NCBI GenBank assembly: GCA_001689405.1
Contig: LUJO01000049.1
Coordinates: 82,750 to 146,749, forward strand
From: Candidatus Homeothermus arabinoxylanisolvens
GTDB lineage: Bacteria; Bacteroidota; Bacteroidia; Bacteroidales; Muribaculaceae
Length of the DNA: 64,000 bases
Direction of reading: 5' to 3'
Shown: positions 43,177-52,313 of the stretch, in pieces
Numbering within the stretch: position 1 is the stretch's first letter
Layout: every line of letters begins with the position of its first letter
Notes under the pieces: generated by a model
What the model saw: only the letters and a program-made list of their open reading frames with translations
Told to the model about the DNA's origin: nothing
Databases searched by the model: none
Program-made: the position numbers and the translations under genes

Positions 43177-43374
43177 TTACTGGAGCAGCATGGCCAAGCC
43201 CCCGAAACCTATGACTGAATAGGAGGCATACTGCAACATACGTCCTTTTCGGTATATGGATAATGACTCCGGGTCCTTGCGGCATCGACGTGAGGCCGTG
43301 CTCCGTAAAGTCAATGCTATAAAAAAGAGCAGCACTCCTGCTATGATTATCGCTATTGCTGAATAGGTTGTCAT
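43177..43374 (-). CDS. Small two-span membrane protein, hypothetical
   Basis: 65 residues with two hydrophobic segments (about 4-25 and 47-63) joined by a basic loop (RSTASRRCRKDPESLSIYRKGR). The stop is 11 bp from the kup stop, convergent. Arg/Lys-rich loop predicts hairpin topology with the loop inside. No family recognised. The plausible composition and hairpin design favour a real gene, though it is short and has no consensus promoter. Confidence 0.6.
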   Translation of the reverse strand: MTTYSAIAIIIAGVLLFFIALTLRSTASRRCRKDPESLSIYRKGRMLQYASYSVIGFGGLAMLLQ

Positions 43375-43482
43375 CAGGTTCTGTGGTAAGATAAGATGTG
43401 TACTAACTATCTACGTCTGACATGGTACAAATGTTCATTAAAATACTTGACAGTGTATGGCGGTGTCATGGAAAATTATTCG

Positions 43483-43490
43483 TAAATTTG
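43483..43490 (+). promoter_or_regulatory. -7 element upstream of the PPDK-N/receiver gene
   Basis: TAAATTTG (TAnnTTTG), 22 nt before the ATG at 43513. No TTTG at the -33 spacing. Confidence 0.5.
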
Positions 43491-43512
43491 TTTCTCATTT
43501 CTGCAATGCACC

Positions 43513-46473
43513 ATGAACGAGGAAAGTTTAAGCCAGTTATATCTGAAAGATACGGCGTTTCAAGCATTGATGCAACGCCGCATATTTAACGTGCTGCTTG
43601 TCGCGTCGCCTTACGATGCTTTCATGATGGAAGAGGACGGGCGAGTGGAAGAACAGCTTTATTTCGAGTATGTAGCGCTTAATTTAAGTTCGCCTCCGCG
43701 CGTCACTCGCGTATCGCGTCCTTCCGAAGCGCTCGGAGTGCTTGCCGACAAGCGTTTCGACCTTATCATAATGATGCCGGGTATAGATCTGAGCGAGACT
43801 TTCACCGGGGCTAAGGATATAAAATCGTTGTATCCCGACACACCTATCGTGGTGCTTACGCCTTTTTCCAAAGAAGTGTCGCGCCGGCTTGCCAAAGAGG
43901 ACCTTACGGCTGTCGACTATGTATTCAGCTGGTTAGGCAATGTCGATCTGCTCCTTGCCATAATAAAGCTGCTTGAAGACAAGATGAATGCCGACAATGA
44001 CATAAATGAGGTCGGCGTGCAGATGATACTTCTTGTCGAGGACTCCGTGAGGTTTTATTCTTCGGTACTGCCTATCTTATACAAGTTCCTTCTTAAACAG
44101 TCGCTTATTTTCTCGACCGAGGCCCTGAACGAGCATGAACAGATGCTCCGCATGCGCGGACGTCCTAAAGTCATGCTTGCGCGTGATTACGAGGAGGCTG
44201 TGGCCTTATATGAGAAGTATGGTAAAAACATGCTTGGAGTGGTGTCGGACGTTTCTTTCAAACGCGACGGCTCAAAAGATCCGGAGGCCGGACTAAAACT
44301 TGCAGCCTATCTTCGCGAGAAAGATCCGTATCTGCCTGTCATCCTTGAATCGTCGGAGGTCGATAACGCGCCTAAGGTGGAGGCGCTCGGAAGTGTGTTT
44401 ATCGATAAGAACTCTAAAAAATTTCCTGTCGATCTCGGCAACGCGATAATGAAGGATTTCGGTTTCGGCGATTTCGTCATACTCGATCCCGAGACCGGAG
44501 AGGAATTGCTCCGCATACATGACTTGAAGGACCTGCAGCGCCATATCTTTGATATCCCGGCAAAATCATTGCTGTACCATGCCTCATATAACGATATATC
44601 GCGGTGGTTGTACTCGCGTGCGCTGTTCCCCATTGCCGAGGTGGTAAAGCAGCACCGTTTCACCAAAATCGAGGAGGCTCCTGCGGTACGACAATTGTTT
44701 TTTGACTTGATAGTCAAATACCGTAAGATGAAGAACCGCGGTGTGGTAGCCATATTCCGCAAGGATAGGTTTGACCATTACTCCAATTTTGCCCGTATCG
44801 GTCAGGGCTCTCTTGGCGGAAAAGGGCGCGGTCTGGCATTTATCGATTCGATAATCAAGAAAAATCCGGTATGCGATAATTTCGAAGGTGTCACGGTGAC
44901 TATACCTCGTACGGTGGTGATATGCACCGACATCTTCGATGAATTTATGGAGACAAACAACCTCTATCCTGTGGCGTTGTCTGACCAAAGTGATGACACC
45001 ATATTGAAATATTTCCTGCAGGCACGCTTGCCCGAGCGGCTTATAGAGGATTTCTTCGCATTGTTTGAGGTGGTTGACAAGCCGTTGGCTATACGTAGTT
45101 CAAGCCTTCTTGAGGATTCGCATTATCAGCCTTTTGCCGGCATATATTCGACATATATGATACCCCATGTGGATGACCGTTATGAGATGCTTGCCATGCT
45201 TAGCGACGCCATCAAGAGCGTGTATGCTTCCGTGTTTTATGCCGACAGTAAGGCATACATGACGGCGACAAGCAATGTCATTGATCAGGAAAAGATGGCT
45301 GTAATAATTCAGGAAGTGGTCGGACAGCAGGCCGGCGACTATTATTTCCCCTCGTTTTCCGGCGTCGGACGTTCGTTAAACTACTATCCTATAAATGATG
45401 AGGTGCCTGAAGATGGAGTGGCCGAGATAGCCGTAGGTCTTGGAAAGTATATTGTCGACGGAGGTCTCAGTCTGCGTTTCTCGCCGCGTCATGCCGACAA
45501 AGTGTTGCAGACATCTACGCTTGACTTGGCTTTGCGCGATACCCAGACCCGTTTTTATGCAATCGACATGAGGCGCGGGGTCGATGACGGTTTTAAGGTC
45601 GACGACAGTTTCAACATATCAAAGTTGCGCATTCAGGATGTCGCCTCGACCGGTGCGTTGCGTTACATGGTATCGACTTATGATTTTCGCGATCAGGTGA
45701 TACGTGACTGCGACGAGGGCGAGGGGCGGCGTGTGGTCACTTTTGCCAATGTGCTTCAGCACGGAGTGTTTCCGCTTGCGCCCATAACCGATTTTATGCT
45801 TAAGAAGGGGCAGGAGGAGATGGGACGTCCTGTCGAGATTGAGTTTGCAGGCGTCCTTACCCCCGATGGCAAGACGAAAGGTACCTTGTACTGGCTTCAG
45901 ATAAGGCCCATCGTAGAGCGCAAGGACATAGTCGATGAAAGTATATTGGCTCTGTCCGATGACAGAATGCTTCTGCGCAGCAATACCGCTCTCGGCCACG
46001 GCAACATCGATAACGTCGATACGGTGGTCTACGTGCGCCCTGAAAATTTTTCATCGTCAAATAATTCTCTTATCGCAAGAGAAATTGAAAAAATAAATCG
46101 TAACTTTACAGAGCGTAATGAAGGTTATGTGCTGATCGGTCCCGGTCGTTGGGGCTCAAGCGATACGGCTCTTGGTATTCCTGTAAAATGGCCTCACATA
46201 TCGTCGGCCCGGCTTATAGTGGAGTCTTCGCTTGGCAACTACCGTATCGAACCGAGTCAGGGAACCCATTTTTTCCAGAACCTGACATCATTCGGCGTCG
46301 GTTATTTCACTATCGATCCGTCATCAAATGACGGCATCTACGATGTGGAGTATTTAAACAGCCGGCCGGCCATTTATGAAAGCGACTTTATAAGGATAGT
46401 CAAGTTTGACTCTCCTCTTGTCATAGGTATCAACGGCCGCAAAGGAGAGGGAGTCGTGGTAAAACCCGAATAA
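43513..46473 (+). CDS. PEP/pyruvate-binding (PPDK N-terminal) protein with two receiver-like domains
   Basis: 986 residues. Residues about 22-150 form a receiver-like domain whose strand-3 Asp is replaced (DLIIMMPGID). Residues about 168-315 form a second receiver with intact acidic pocket (E176-D177), phosphoacceptor Asp246 (VVSD) and Lys299. Residues about 425-800 are a PPDK_N ATP-grasp domain: GQGSLGGKGRGLAF (about 430), AIRSSSLLED and FAGIYSTYM (about 526), ending YWLQIRPIVER. The last ~190 residues have an unrecognised domain with GPGRWGSSD (about 875). No swivelling phosphohistidine domain and no PEP-binding TIM barrel are present. So it is not a full PPDK or PEP synthase; its phosphoryl acceptor is unknown. 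The coiled-coil gene follows after 34 bp. Confidence 0.88.
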   Translation: MNEESLSQLYLKDTAFQALMQRRIFNVLLVASPYDAFMMEEDGRVEEQLYFEYVALNLSSPPRVTRVSRPSEALGVLADKRFDLIIMMPGIDLSETFTGAKDIKSLYPDTPIVVLTPFSKEVSRRLAKEDLTAVDYVFSWLGNVDLLLAIIKLLEDKMNADNDINEVGVQMILLVEDSVRFYSSVLPILYKFLLKQSLIFSTEALNEHEQMLRMRGRPKVMLARDYEEAVALYEKYGKNMLGVVSDVSFKRDGSKDPEAGLKLAAYLREKDPYLPVILESSEVDNAPKVEALGSVFIDKNSKKFPVDLGNAIMKDFGFGDFVILDPETGEELLRIHDLKDLQRHIFDIPAKSLLYHASYNDISRWLYSRALFPIAEVVKQHRFTKIEEAPAVRQLFFDLIVKYRKMKNRGVVAIFRKDRFDHYSNFARIGQGSLGGKGRGLAFIDSIIKKNPVCDNFEGVTVTIPRTVVICTDIFDEFMETNNLYPVALSDQSDDTILKYFLQARLPERLIEDFFALFEVVDKPLAIRSSSLLEDSHYQPFAGIYSTYMIPHVDDRYEMLAMLSDAIKSVYASVFYADSKAYMTATSNVIDQEKMAVIIQEVVGQQAGDYYFPSFSGVGRSLNYYPINDEVPEDGVAEIAVGLGKYIVDGGLSLRFSPRHADKVLQTSTLDLALRDTQTRFYAIDMRRGVDDGFKVDDSFNISKLRIQDVASTGALRYMVSTYDFRDQVIRDCDEGEGRRVVTFANVLQHGVFPLAPITDFMLKKGQEEMGRPVEIEFAGVLTPDGKTKGTLYWLQIRPIVERKDIVDESILALSDDRMLLRSNTALGHGNIDNVDTVVYVRPENFSSSNNSLIAREIEKINRNFTERNEGYVLIGPGRWGSSDTALGIPVKWPHISSARLIVESSLGNYRIEPSQGTHFFQNLTSFGVGYFTIDPSSNDGIYDVEYLNSRPAIYESDFIRIVKFDSPLVIGINGRKGEGVVVKPE

Positions 46474-46507
46474 GCGCACCGGTTACATTTTAACGAAAAA
46501 GAAGATT

Positions 46508-47857
46508 ATGGCATTCTTTAAAGCATTGGGCAGAGCTTTGGGCTTCGGCGGAGGTGAGGATTATGATGACTCTGATGCACCTTCGGCTATTGTTACTCCT
46601 TATAACAGACCGCAGGAGACTGCTGCGGCGCATGCCGATGACAGCCGCGATGAGGACCGTTCTCAGGCTGGCGCAAGGCAGGAGGCTGATGAATTTCCGT
46701 TGACATTCTTTGACGGAATACTTGAAGTGTTCAATAATGCCCAGCCCGATTTTATAAAGCGGTGTCTTGACAAGGAGGCCCAGCGCCGTTATCTTTACGA
46801 TGCGTTGGGCACGTCGTTTCATGAATATCTTGTATCGGAACGTCAACGCATAAAGTGTGAGACCGATACCGACGCGCGTTCGGAGCGCGACCGTTTTAAA
46901 AACGAAATCGAGGCTCTTAAAGAAAAGTGCAAGTCGGCTGAAGGACGTGAAAATGACTCGGAACAGAAGCGTCTTAGCGCTGACCGCCAGAAGCGGGCTC
47001 TTAATAACAAAGTACAGGAGCTTGAGATGCGTATAAAGACTCTTGAGGCCGAAAAAGAACAGCTCGACCTTGAAAACCGCAGTCTGCTGAATAAAATAAA
47101 AGTGGCCGGCGTGTTGGAGGGTGATGACAAAGGCGGGGCCGGAACAGCTTCCGACGAGGAACTGAATACTTTGAGGGCTCAGATAGAGAGCCTGAAGAAG
47201 GAGTCGGAGCAAACCGCAACGCAATACAAGGAGCGTATGGCGATGGCTGACCGTATGTTGTCCGACACCCGCAACCTGAATGTCAAGTCAAATAAAGAAC
47301 TTGAAGCGGTAAAGGCGGAGCTTGAGGAGCTCCGTAAACAGCATGACGAGACGCTTGAGAAACTCCGTACTACCGGTGAGGAGCTTGATAATGCCAACGC
47401 CACACTGGCTATAGCCAATGATGTTCAGGAGAAAGTGGCGCGTTTCGAAGAGATTATAGGCGAGCGTGACCGCCGCATAAAGGATCTGCGTCGCGATAAA
47501 GACAAGCAGGCGCTTCGCATTGCGGAACTCGAACGAGCCAATTCACTGCTTCAGGAGGGTATAGACAAGACAATGCGTGAGCGTGCCGAGGAGGAGGTCC
47601 GTCTTAAAAAGGCATTGGAAGAGATAAGCGGTGACAATGCCGTCAAGCCTGCCGAAAAGGTGCGCCGGCGTAAGAAGATCGTTCCAAAGATTTCAGCCAT
47701 AGACGAGACTCTTGACGATACACAGTGGCTTGTGGGTACTCCGCCGGAGGGTATGGTGGCCAAGACTACGGCCGTGACTTCCGATACTGATTTCGGCTAT
47801 CAGGAACCGACAAGAAAGACTCCGCCCGAGAACTCGGCCCAGATGTCGCTCTTTTAA
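46508..47857 (+). CDS. Coiled-coil protein ending in a QMSLF clamp-binding-like peptide
   Basis: 449 residues, no signal peptide or membrane span. A short N-terminal region (MAFFKALGRALGFGGGEDYD) is followed by a ~90-residue globular part (EFPLTFFDGILEVFNNAQPDFIKRC ... LGTSFHEYLVSERQRIK) and about 260 residues of Glu/Lys/Arg-rich heptads (about 125-380). The tail is disordered, with a KVRRRKKIVPK basic patch, and ends NSAQMSLF. The last five residues resemble the sliding-clamp (DnaN) binding consensus QL[SD]LF, which is often C-terminal in clamp clients. No family recognised. Lies between the PPDK-N/receiver gene (34 bp) and DPP-IV (31 bp) and is probably co-transcribed. Confidence 0.85.
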   Translation: MAFFKALGRALGFGGGEDYDDSDAPSAIVTPYNRPQETAAAHADDSRDEDRSQAGARQEADEFPLTFFDGILEVFNNAQPDFIKRCLDKEAQRRYLYDALGTSFHEYLVSERQRIKCETDTDARSERDRFKNEIEALKEKCKSAEGRENDSEQKRLSADRQKRALNNKVQELEMRIKTLEAEKEQLDLENRSLLNKIKVAGVLEGDDKGGAGTASDEELNTLRAQIESLKKESEQTATQYKERMAMADRMLSDTRNLNVKSNKELEAVKAELEELRKQHDETLEKLRTTGEELDNANATLAIANDVQEKVARFEEIIGERDRRIKDLRRDKDKQALRIAELERANSLLQEGIDKTMRERAEEEVRLKKALEEISGDNAVKPAEKVRRRKKIVPKISAIDETLDDTQWLVGTPPEGMVAKTTAVTSDTDFGYQEPTRKTPPENSAQMSLF

Positions 47858-47888
47858 TACCTAAAGTGTCTTAATAAAGTTGCAAAAA

Positions 47889-50069
47889 ATGAATATTTCG
47901 AAGTTATTTTATTCGTTGATCGGCACCGCGCTTGTTGCCGTATGCCCATTGTCGGCAGCCGTTACCGCCGATAATATCGCTCCTTATGTATACCCGTCCA
48001 ACGCCTCGGCTACGCCGGGCGCTATGACTTATCTTGCCGACGGTAAGACATATGTGGCTGTAAGCGATGACGGCAAGCGTATAGTGCGTTATGATATAAA
48101 ATCAGGCAAGGAATTGGGCGTGATGCTTGATGTGGAGACTGCCCGTGAAAGCCGTATAAAGTCCATACACTCCTATATCCTTAGTCCCGACGAGTCACAT
48201 ATACTGGTATGCGAGAAGTCTGTGCCCATATACCGCAGGTCGTCGCAGGCCACATATTATGTATATGAGGTCCGTCATAACGTGTTTGCACCGTTGAGTG
48301 CGGAGCATCCTGTACAGCGTGCCCCGCAATGGTCGCCTGACGGACGTATGATAGCGTTTGTCGCCGACAATAACATATATATACGCAAACTTGATTATAA
48401 TACCGAAGTAGCGGTGACCAAGGATGGTGAGATAAACAAAGTCATAAACGGTGTGCCCGATTGGGTGTATGAAGAAGAGTTTGACACCACATGTTCTATG
48501 GTGTGGTCGCCCGACAATCTTACTTTCTGCTATTTGAAATATAACGAGACTGATGTGCCTATGTATTCATTTACGTTATATGAAGGCACATGCGATCCTA
48601 AAACCGATTATGCCCTGTACCCCGGACGTTATACATATAAATATCCTGTTGCGGGAAAGCCCAACTCGCGTGTCACACTCCACAGCTACGATATAGATAC
48701 ACGCAAGACCAAGGATATCGTGTTTAATGATGAGCGTATAGAATATATACCGCGTATTGCATATGCTTACCGCCCCGAGCGCCTTATGGTGACGACTCTC
48801 AACCGCGCGCAGAACCGTATGGAGATGTATGCGGTCAATCCGAAATCGACTGTAGCCAAGTCGGTGTATGTTGATGAGGCCTCTACAGGGTGGATTGATC
48901 CGTCGGCGTGGGAAGTCACTAAGTTTTATCCTGACTTTTTCATGGTTACGTCGGAGCAGTCGGGCTATAATCATGTATATCAGTACAGTTATTCGGGAGC
49001 GCGCATGCGTCAGGTTACTTCAGGCGATTTTGACGTGACCGCTTATTATGGTTGCGATCCTGTGTCGGGTGTGCATTATTTCCAGTCAACGGTGTCGGGC
49101 GCTGTCAATCGTGTGGTAAGCCGTATCGATGCCAAAGGCAAGGTTATCGATTTCGGCGATACACGAGGTACGTCATCGGCCTCTTTCTCTCCCGACATGA
49201 CTTATATGACACTGTCTTACAGTAATGTCACCACACCTCCCGTCTACACGCTGTGCACCTCTTTGGGTAAGGAGATACGGGTGCTTGAAGACAATGCCGA
49301 TGTCAGAGCGCGTTATGGCGGCGTACCTGCGAAAGAGTTCTTTACCGTAGCTTCTGACGGATATACTTTGAACGGTTATGTGCTCAAACCTTCTGATTTT
49401 TCTTCGTCGCGGAAATATCCGGTTATAATGTATCAGTACAGCGGCCCCGGTTCACAGGAGGTTCTTGACCGTTGGCGTATTGACTGGGACTGCTTTTTTG
49501 TACAGCAGGGCTATATAGTCATGTGTGTTGACGGACGTGGTACGGGAGGACGCGGAAAAGCATTTAAGGATTGCGTATACCGTAATCTCGGACATTATGA
49601 GACTATCGACCAGATAAATGCCGCCAAGTATGCCGCATCGTTGCCTTATGTATCCAAAGTCGGCATATTCGGCTGGAGTTATGGTGGATATGAAAGTCTT
49701 ATGGCTGCGTCAAAATATGATTATGATGCGGCTGTGGCTGTGGCTCCGGTGACTGACTGGCGTTATTACGATACTGTATATGCAGAACGGTATATGCTTA
49801 CGCCTCAGGAGAATGAGGACGGTTATAACAGCAGTGCGCCTGTCAATTATGTCGACCGTATAAAGACACCCTTGCTGATAATGCACGGTACGGCCGATGA
49901 TAATGTACATCTGATGAATACCATGCAGTATGTATCGGCCCTGCAGTCGGCGGGAAAGGTGTGCGACATGTTGTTGTTCCCCAACATGAACCATTCTATA
50001 TACGGCTGCAATTCACGGTCGCTTGTGTATCTTAACATGCTCAATTTCTTTGACCGCAATCTGAAATAA
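47889..50069 (+). CDS. Dipeptidyl peptidase IV (S9B prolyl oligopeptidase family)
   Basis: 726 residues from the ATG at 47889; a TTG three codons earlier is unlikely. Signal peptide at residues 1-23. An eight-bladed beta-propeller N-terminal domain (about 40-480) contains VYEEEFDTTCSMVWSPD with the Glu pair (EE) that binds the substrate N-terminus. The C-terminal hydrolase has GWSYGGYES (catalytic Ser, about 593), TADDNVH (Asp) and NMNHSIYG (His). It cuts Xaa-Pro dipeptides from peptide N-termini in the periplasm and supports protein fermentation. The next gene starts 1 bp after its stop. Confidence 0.95.
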   Translation: MNISKLFYSLIGTALVAVCPLSAAVTADNIAPYVYPSNASATPGAMTYLADGKTYVAVSDDGKRIVRYDIKSGKELGVMLDVETARESRIKSIHSYILSPDESHILVCEKSVPIYRRSSQATYYVYEVRHNVFAPLSAEHPVQRAPQWSPDGRMIAFVADNNIYIRKLDYNTEVAVTKDGEINKVINGVPDWVYEEEFDTTCSMVWSPDNLTFCYLKYNETDVPMYSFTLYEGTCDPKTDYALYPGRYTYKYPVAGKPNSRVTLHSYDIDTRKTKDIVFNDERIEYIPRIAYAYRPERLMVTTLNRAQNRMEMYAVNPKSTVAKSVYVDEASTGWIDPSAWEVTKFYPDFFMVTSEQSGYNHVYQYSYSGARMRQVTSGDFDVTAYYGCDPVSGVHYFQSTVSGAVNRVVSRIDAKGKVIDFGDTRGTSSASFSPDMTYMTLSYSNVTTPPVYTLCTSLGKEIRVLEDNADVRARYGGVPAKEFFTVASDGYTLNGYVLKPSDFSSSRKYPVIMYQYSGPGSQEVLDRWRIDWDCFFVQQGYIVMCVDGRGTGGRGKAFKDCVYRNLGHYETIDQINAAKYAASLPYVSKVGIFGWSYGGYESLMAASKYDYDAAVAVAPVTDWRYYDTVYAERYMLTPQENEDGYNSSAPVNYVDRIKTPLLIMHGTADDNVHLMNTMQYVSALQSAGKVCDMLLFPNMNHSIYGCNSRSLVYLNMLNFFDRNLK

Positions 50070-50070
50070 T

Positions 50071-51393
50071 ATGGACGAATACAGTCGTGACAAAGCCAAA
50101 TTTTTCGGTATACAGAGTCTTCTGTATAGCTGGATAAGATCGGTGGGTACACTGGTCGTGATACTCTTCGTGTCAATGTATGTGTCGAAGATCTGGCTTC
50201 CGGCTGTAGTGCTTTTGATGGAGTTTCTCCTTATAAGGCGTCTTAACATATTGCGTAATTCTGATACGCCGATGTGCAACATGCTTCCGTTCATGATGAC
50301 GCGGGTTCTTATTATAGCCGCCATAATAATGGTGACGATAAACCTGTATTACATGAAGTTCATAGATCCGCAGGAGTATGTTGTCGGAACGGCCAATCGG
50401 AAAATTCCCTATATAACCATACTTGTAATATCCCCGGTTACGCTTGTCGTGACTCTATGGGCATATCTGCGCCGCCATAAGATTGGATTTTGTCGCGAGT
50501 GTCGTATTCGTTACGGTATGCCTTCCGAACGCGGTTTTATCGGAAAGGTGTTCAGCAGTGAAAGCCGCTATCAGTTGCGCATGCTGATATTTATATCGGC
50601 CGGTATTACGGTTTATACTTGGATATACTACTGGATGAAGTATTCCAATGTCAATCTTAACCATGCCGATCTGTTTTACTATGTATGGATTCCTATAATA
50701 TTGTATATACTCTCGATTATATATCTCGGTCGCAGGTATTTCAATATTTATCTGTTTTTCCGTCAGAATATAGTCGGTGACGCTACGATGAAAGTGTCAT
50801 CGACATTATTGCGCTACATAATCGTATCGGGCGACAGCGTATTTCTTGATGATGTGGCCGGTCAAGGTTCTAAAAAAGACACACCCGCATCGGTCAATAT
50901 CCCTTATCGCGAGAGGGTGACTTTGAACGATGCAAAAATCCGGTTTGAGAACATATCGGGTCTGCGCGATGAGGCCGATATCCGTTTTCTGTATGTCAAC
51001 GCCAACAAAGAGTCGGCGTGCAACATATTTCATTACCTGTGCGTGATGAAGTCGCGCAACTCGATTGACGCGTCCGGACTTAAGGGAAAATGGTATCAGC
51101 AGTCGCAGCTTGAGCGTATGCTTGGCGAAGGTCTTGTGTCTTCGCTTTTTGTGAGCGAGATACATCGTATCTATACGGTGACTATGGCAAGCAAGACCTA
51201 CGACCGCAACGGTCATCGGCTGTATGAGATAAAGCATTATAAGCCGTCATTCAGGATTCGCGATCTTGATGATATTGACGTGGATTTCAATGACCCTGTA
51301 TGGCTTATGATTGCCGACGATAATGAGGATCGGCCTTTCTTTCATCTTCGTAAATTATGGCGTAAATATGTCAGTGGAGAAAACATCAACTGA
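50071..51393 (+). CDS. Polytopic membrane protein of unknown function with cytoplasmic C-terminal domain
   Basis: 440 residues. Five to six hydrophobic segments (about 17-45, 68-92, 110-133, 165-188, 203-226), with a basic loop RRHKIGFCRECRIRYG holding a CxxC pair between spans at about residues 145-150. The C-terminal ~190 residues are soluble (SGDSVFLDD, ANKESACNIFHYLCVMKS, EGLVSSLFVSEIHRIYTV), mixed alpha/beta, unrecognised. Placed 1 bp after DPP-IV and overlapping miaA, so translation is coupled. The single CxxC could be redox or half a metal site; no second pair is near. Confidence 0.8.
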   Translation: MDEYSRDKAKFFGIQSLLYSWIRSVGTLVVILFVSMYVSKIWLPAVVLLMEFLLIRRLNILRNSDTPMCNMLPFMMTRVLIIAAIIMVTINLYYMKFIDPQEYVVGTANRKIPYITILVISPVTLVVTLWAYLRRHKIGFCRECRIRYGMPSERGFIGKVFSSESRYQLRMLIFISAGITVYTWIYYWMKYSNVNLNHADLFYYVWIPIILYILSIIYLGRRYFNIYLFFRQNIVGDATMKVSSTLLRYIIVSGDSVFLDDVAGQGSKKDTPASVNIPYRERVTLNDAKIRFENISGLRDEADIRFLYVNANKESACNIFHYLCVMKSRNSIDASGLKGKWYQQSQLERMLGEGLVSSLFVSEIHRIYTVTMASKTYDRNGHRLYEIKHYKPSFRIRDLDDIDVDFNDPVWLMIADDNEDRPFFHLRKLWRKYVSGENIN

Positions 51394-52288
51394 GATGCTT
51401 GTCATTACGGGGCCTACGGCGTCGGGAAAGACCGGCCGTGCGGTAGATGTGGCTAAAGCTGTAGGCGGCGAGATAATAAGCGCTGACTCCCGGCAGCTGT
51501 ATCGAGGCATGGATATCGGTACCGGAAAGGATTTGGGGGAATATGGCGATGTCCCTTATCACATGATCGATATACGTGAACCGGGTTATCGTTACAGCCT
51601 GTATGAGTATCTGCGTGATTTCGATACTGTGTACGATGACATACGGGCCCGCGGACGTATGCCTGTGCTTTGCGGTGGCACCGGATTGTATGTCGAGTCG
51701 GTAATTAACGGTGTGCGCCTTCCCGAAGTGCCGGAGAACCCGGAGTTGAGGGCCCGGCTTAAAGGCAAGAGTCTTGATGAGCTGACAGAGATGTTGTCGC
51801 GCATAAAAGTGCTCCATAACACTACCGATATCGATAGCTGCCAGCGGGCTGTGAGAGCTATCGAGATACAGATGTATTATCGGGAGCATCCTGACAAGGC
51901 GGTCTTGGCGGAGCCGCATCCGATGAAAAATGTCACGATTGTGGGTGTCGATATAGATCGTGAAAATCGGCGCCGGCGTATAACCGCAAGGTTGAAAAAC
52001 CGTCTTGAGGATGGCATGGTGGATGAGGTGAGAGCGTTGATCGATGCCGGTGTGCGGCCTGATGATCTCATATATTACGGGCTTGAATATAAATATCTGA
52101 CTTTGTATGTCACCGGGCATATGCGGTATGATGACATGGTCTCACAGCTTGAAATCGCAATTCATCAGTTTGCCAAACGTCAGATGACATGGTTCCGCGG
52201 TATGGAGCGAAGAGGTTTTACCATACATTGGCTTCCGTGGGATATGGGGCGCTCGGAGTTTGTCGACGCTGTCAAAAGCCTGTTGTAA
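51368..52288 (+). CDS. miaA: tRNA dimethylallyltransferase
   Basis: 306 residues from ATG 51368, overlapping the upstream gene by 26 bp; an alternative ATG at 51395 begins MLVITGPTASGKT and lies directly after the upstream stop, giving 297 residues. Motifs: P-loop GPTASGKT, ISADSRQLYRGMDIGTGK with the catalytic Asp, PVLCGGTGLYVESVINGV and KRQMTWFR near the C-terminus. It adds dimethylallyl to A37 of tRNAs reading UNN codons. The enzyme is cytoplasmic. A secreted-protein gene follows after 25 bp. Confidence 0.95.
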   Translation: MSVEKTSTEMLVITGPTASGKTGRAVDVAKAVGGEIISADSRQLYRGMDIGTGKDLGEYGDVPYHMIDIREPGYRYSLYEYLRDFDTVYDDIRARGRMPVLCGGTGLYVESVINGVRLPEVPENPELRARLKGKSLDELTEMLSRIKVLHNTTDIDSCQRAVRAIEIQMYYREHPDKAVLAEPHPMKNVTIVGVDIDRENRRRRITARLKNRLEDGMVDEVRALIDAGVRPDDLIYYGLEYKYLTLYVTGHMRYDDMVSQLEIAIHQFAKRQMTWFRGMERRGFTIHWLPWDMGRSEFVDAVKSLL

Positions 52289-52313
52289 TCTAATCATTAA
52301 ATATATTCGGTCC

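Noticed and set aside
43690..43900. First receiver-like domain as a working phosphoacceptor
   Set aside because: The strand-3 position where Asp is expected reads Met (DLIIMMP), so this domain is treated as a pseudo-receiver; only the second keeps the phosphorylation set.
51386..52120. 244-codon minus-strand open frame
   Set aside because: Antisense to miaA; no motif and no promoter.
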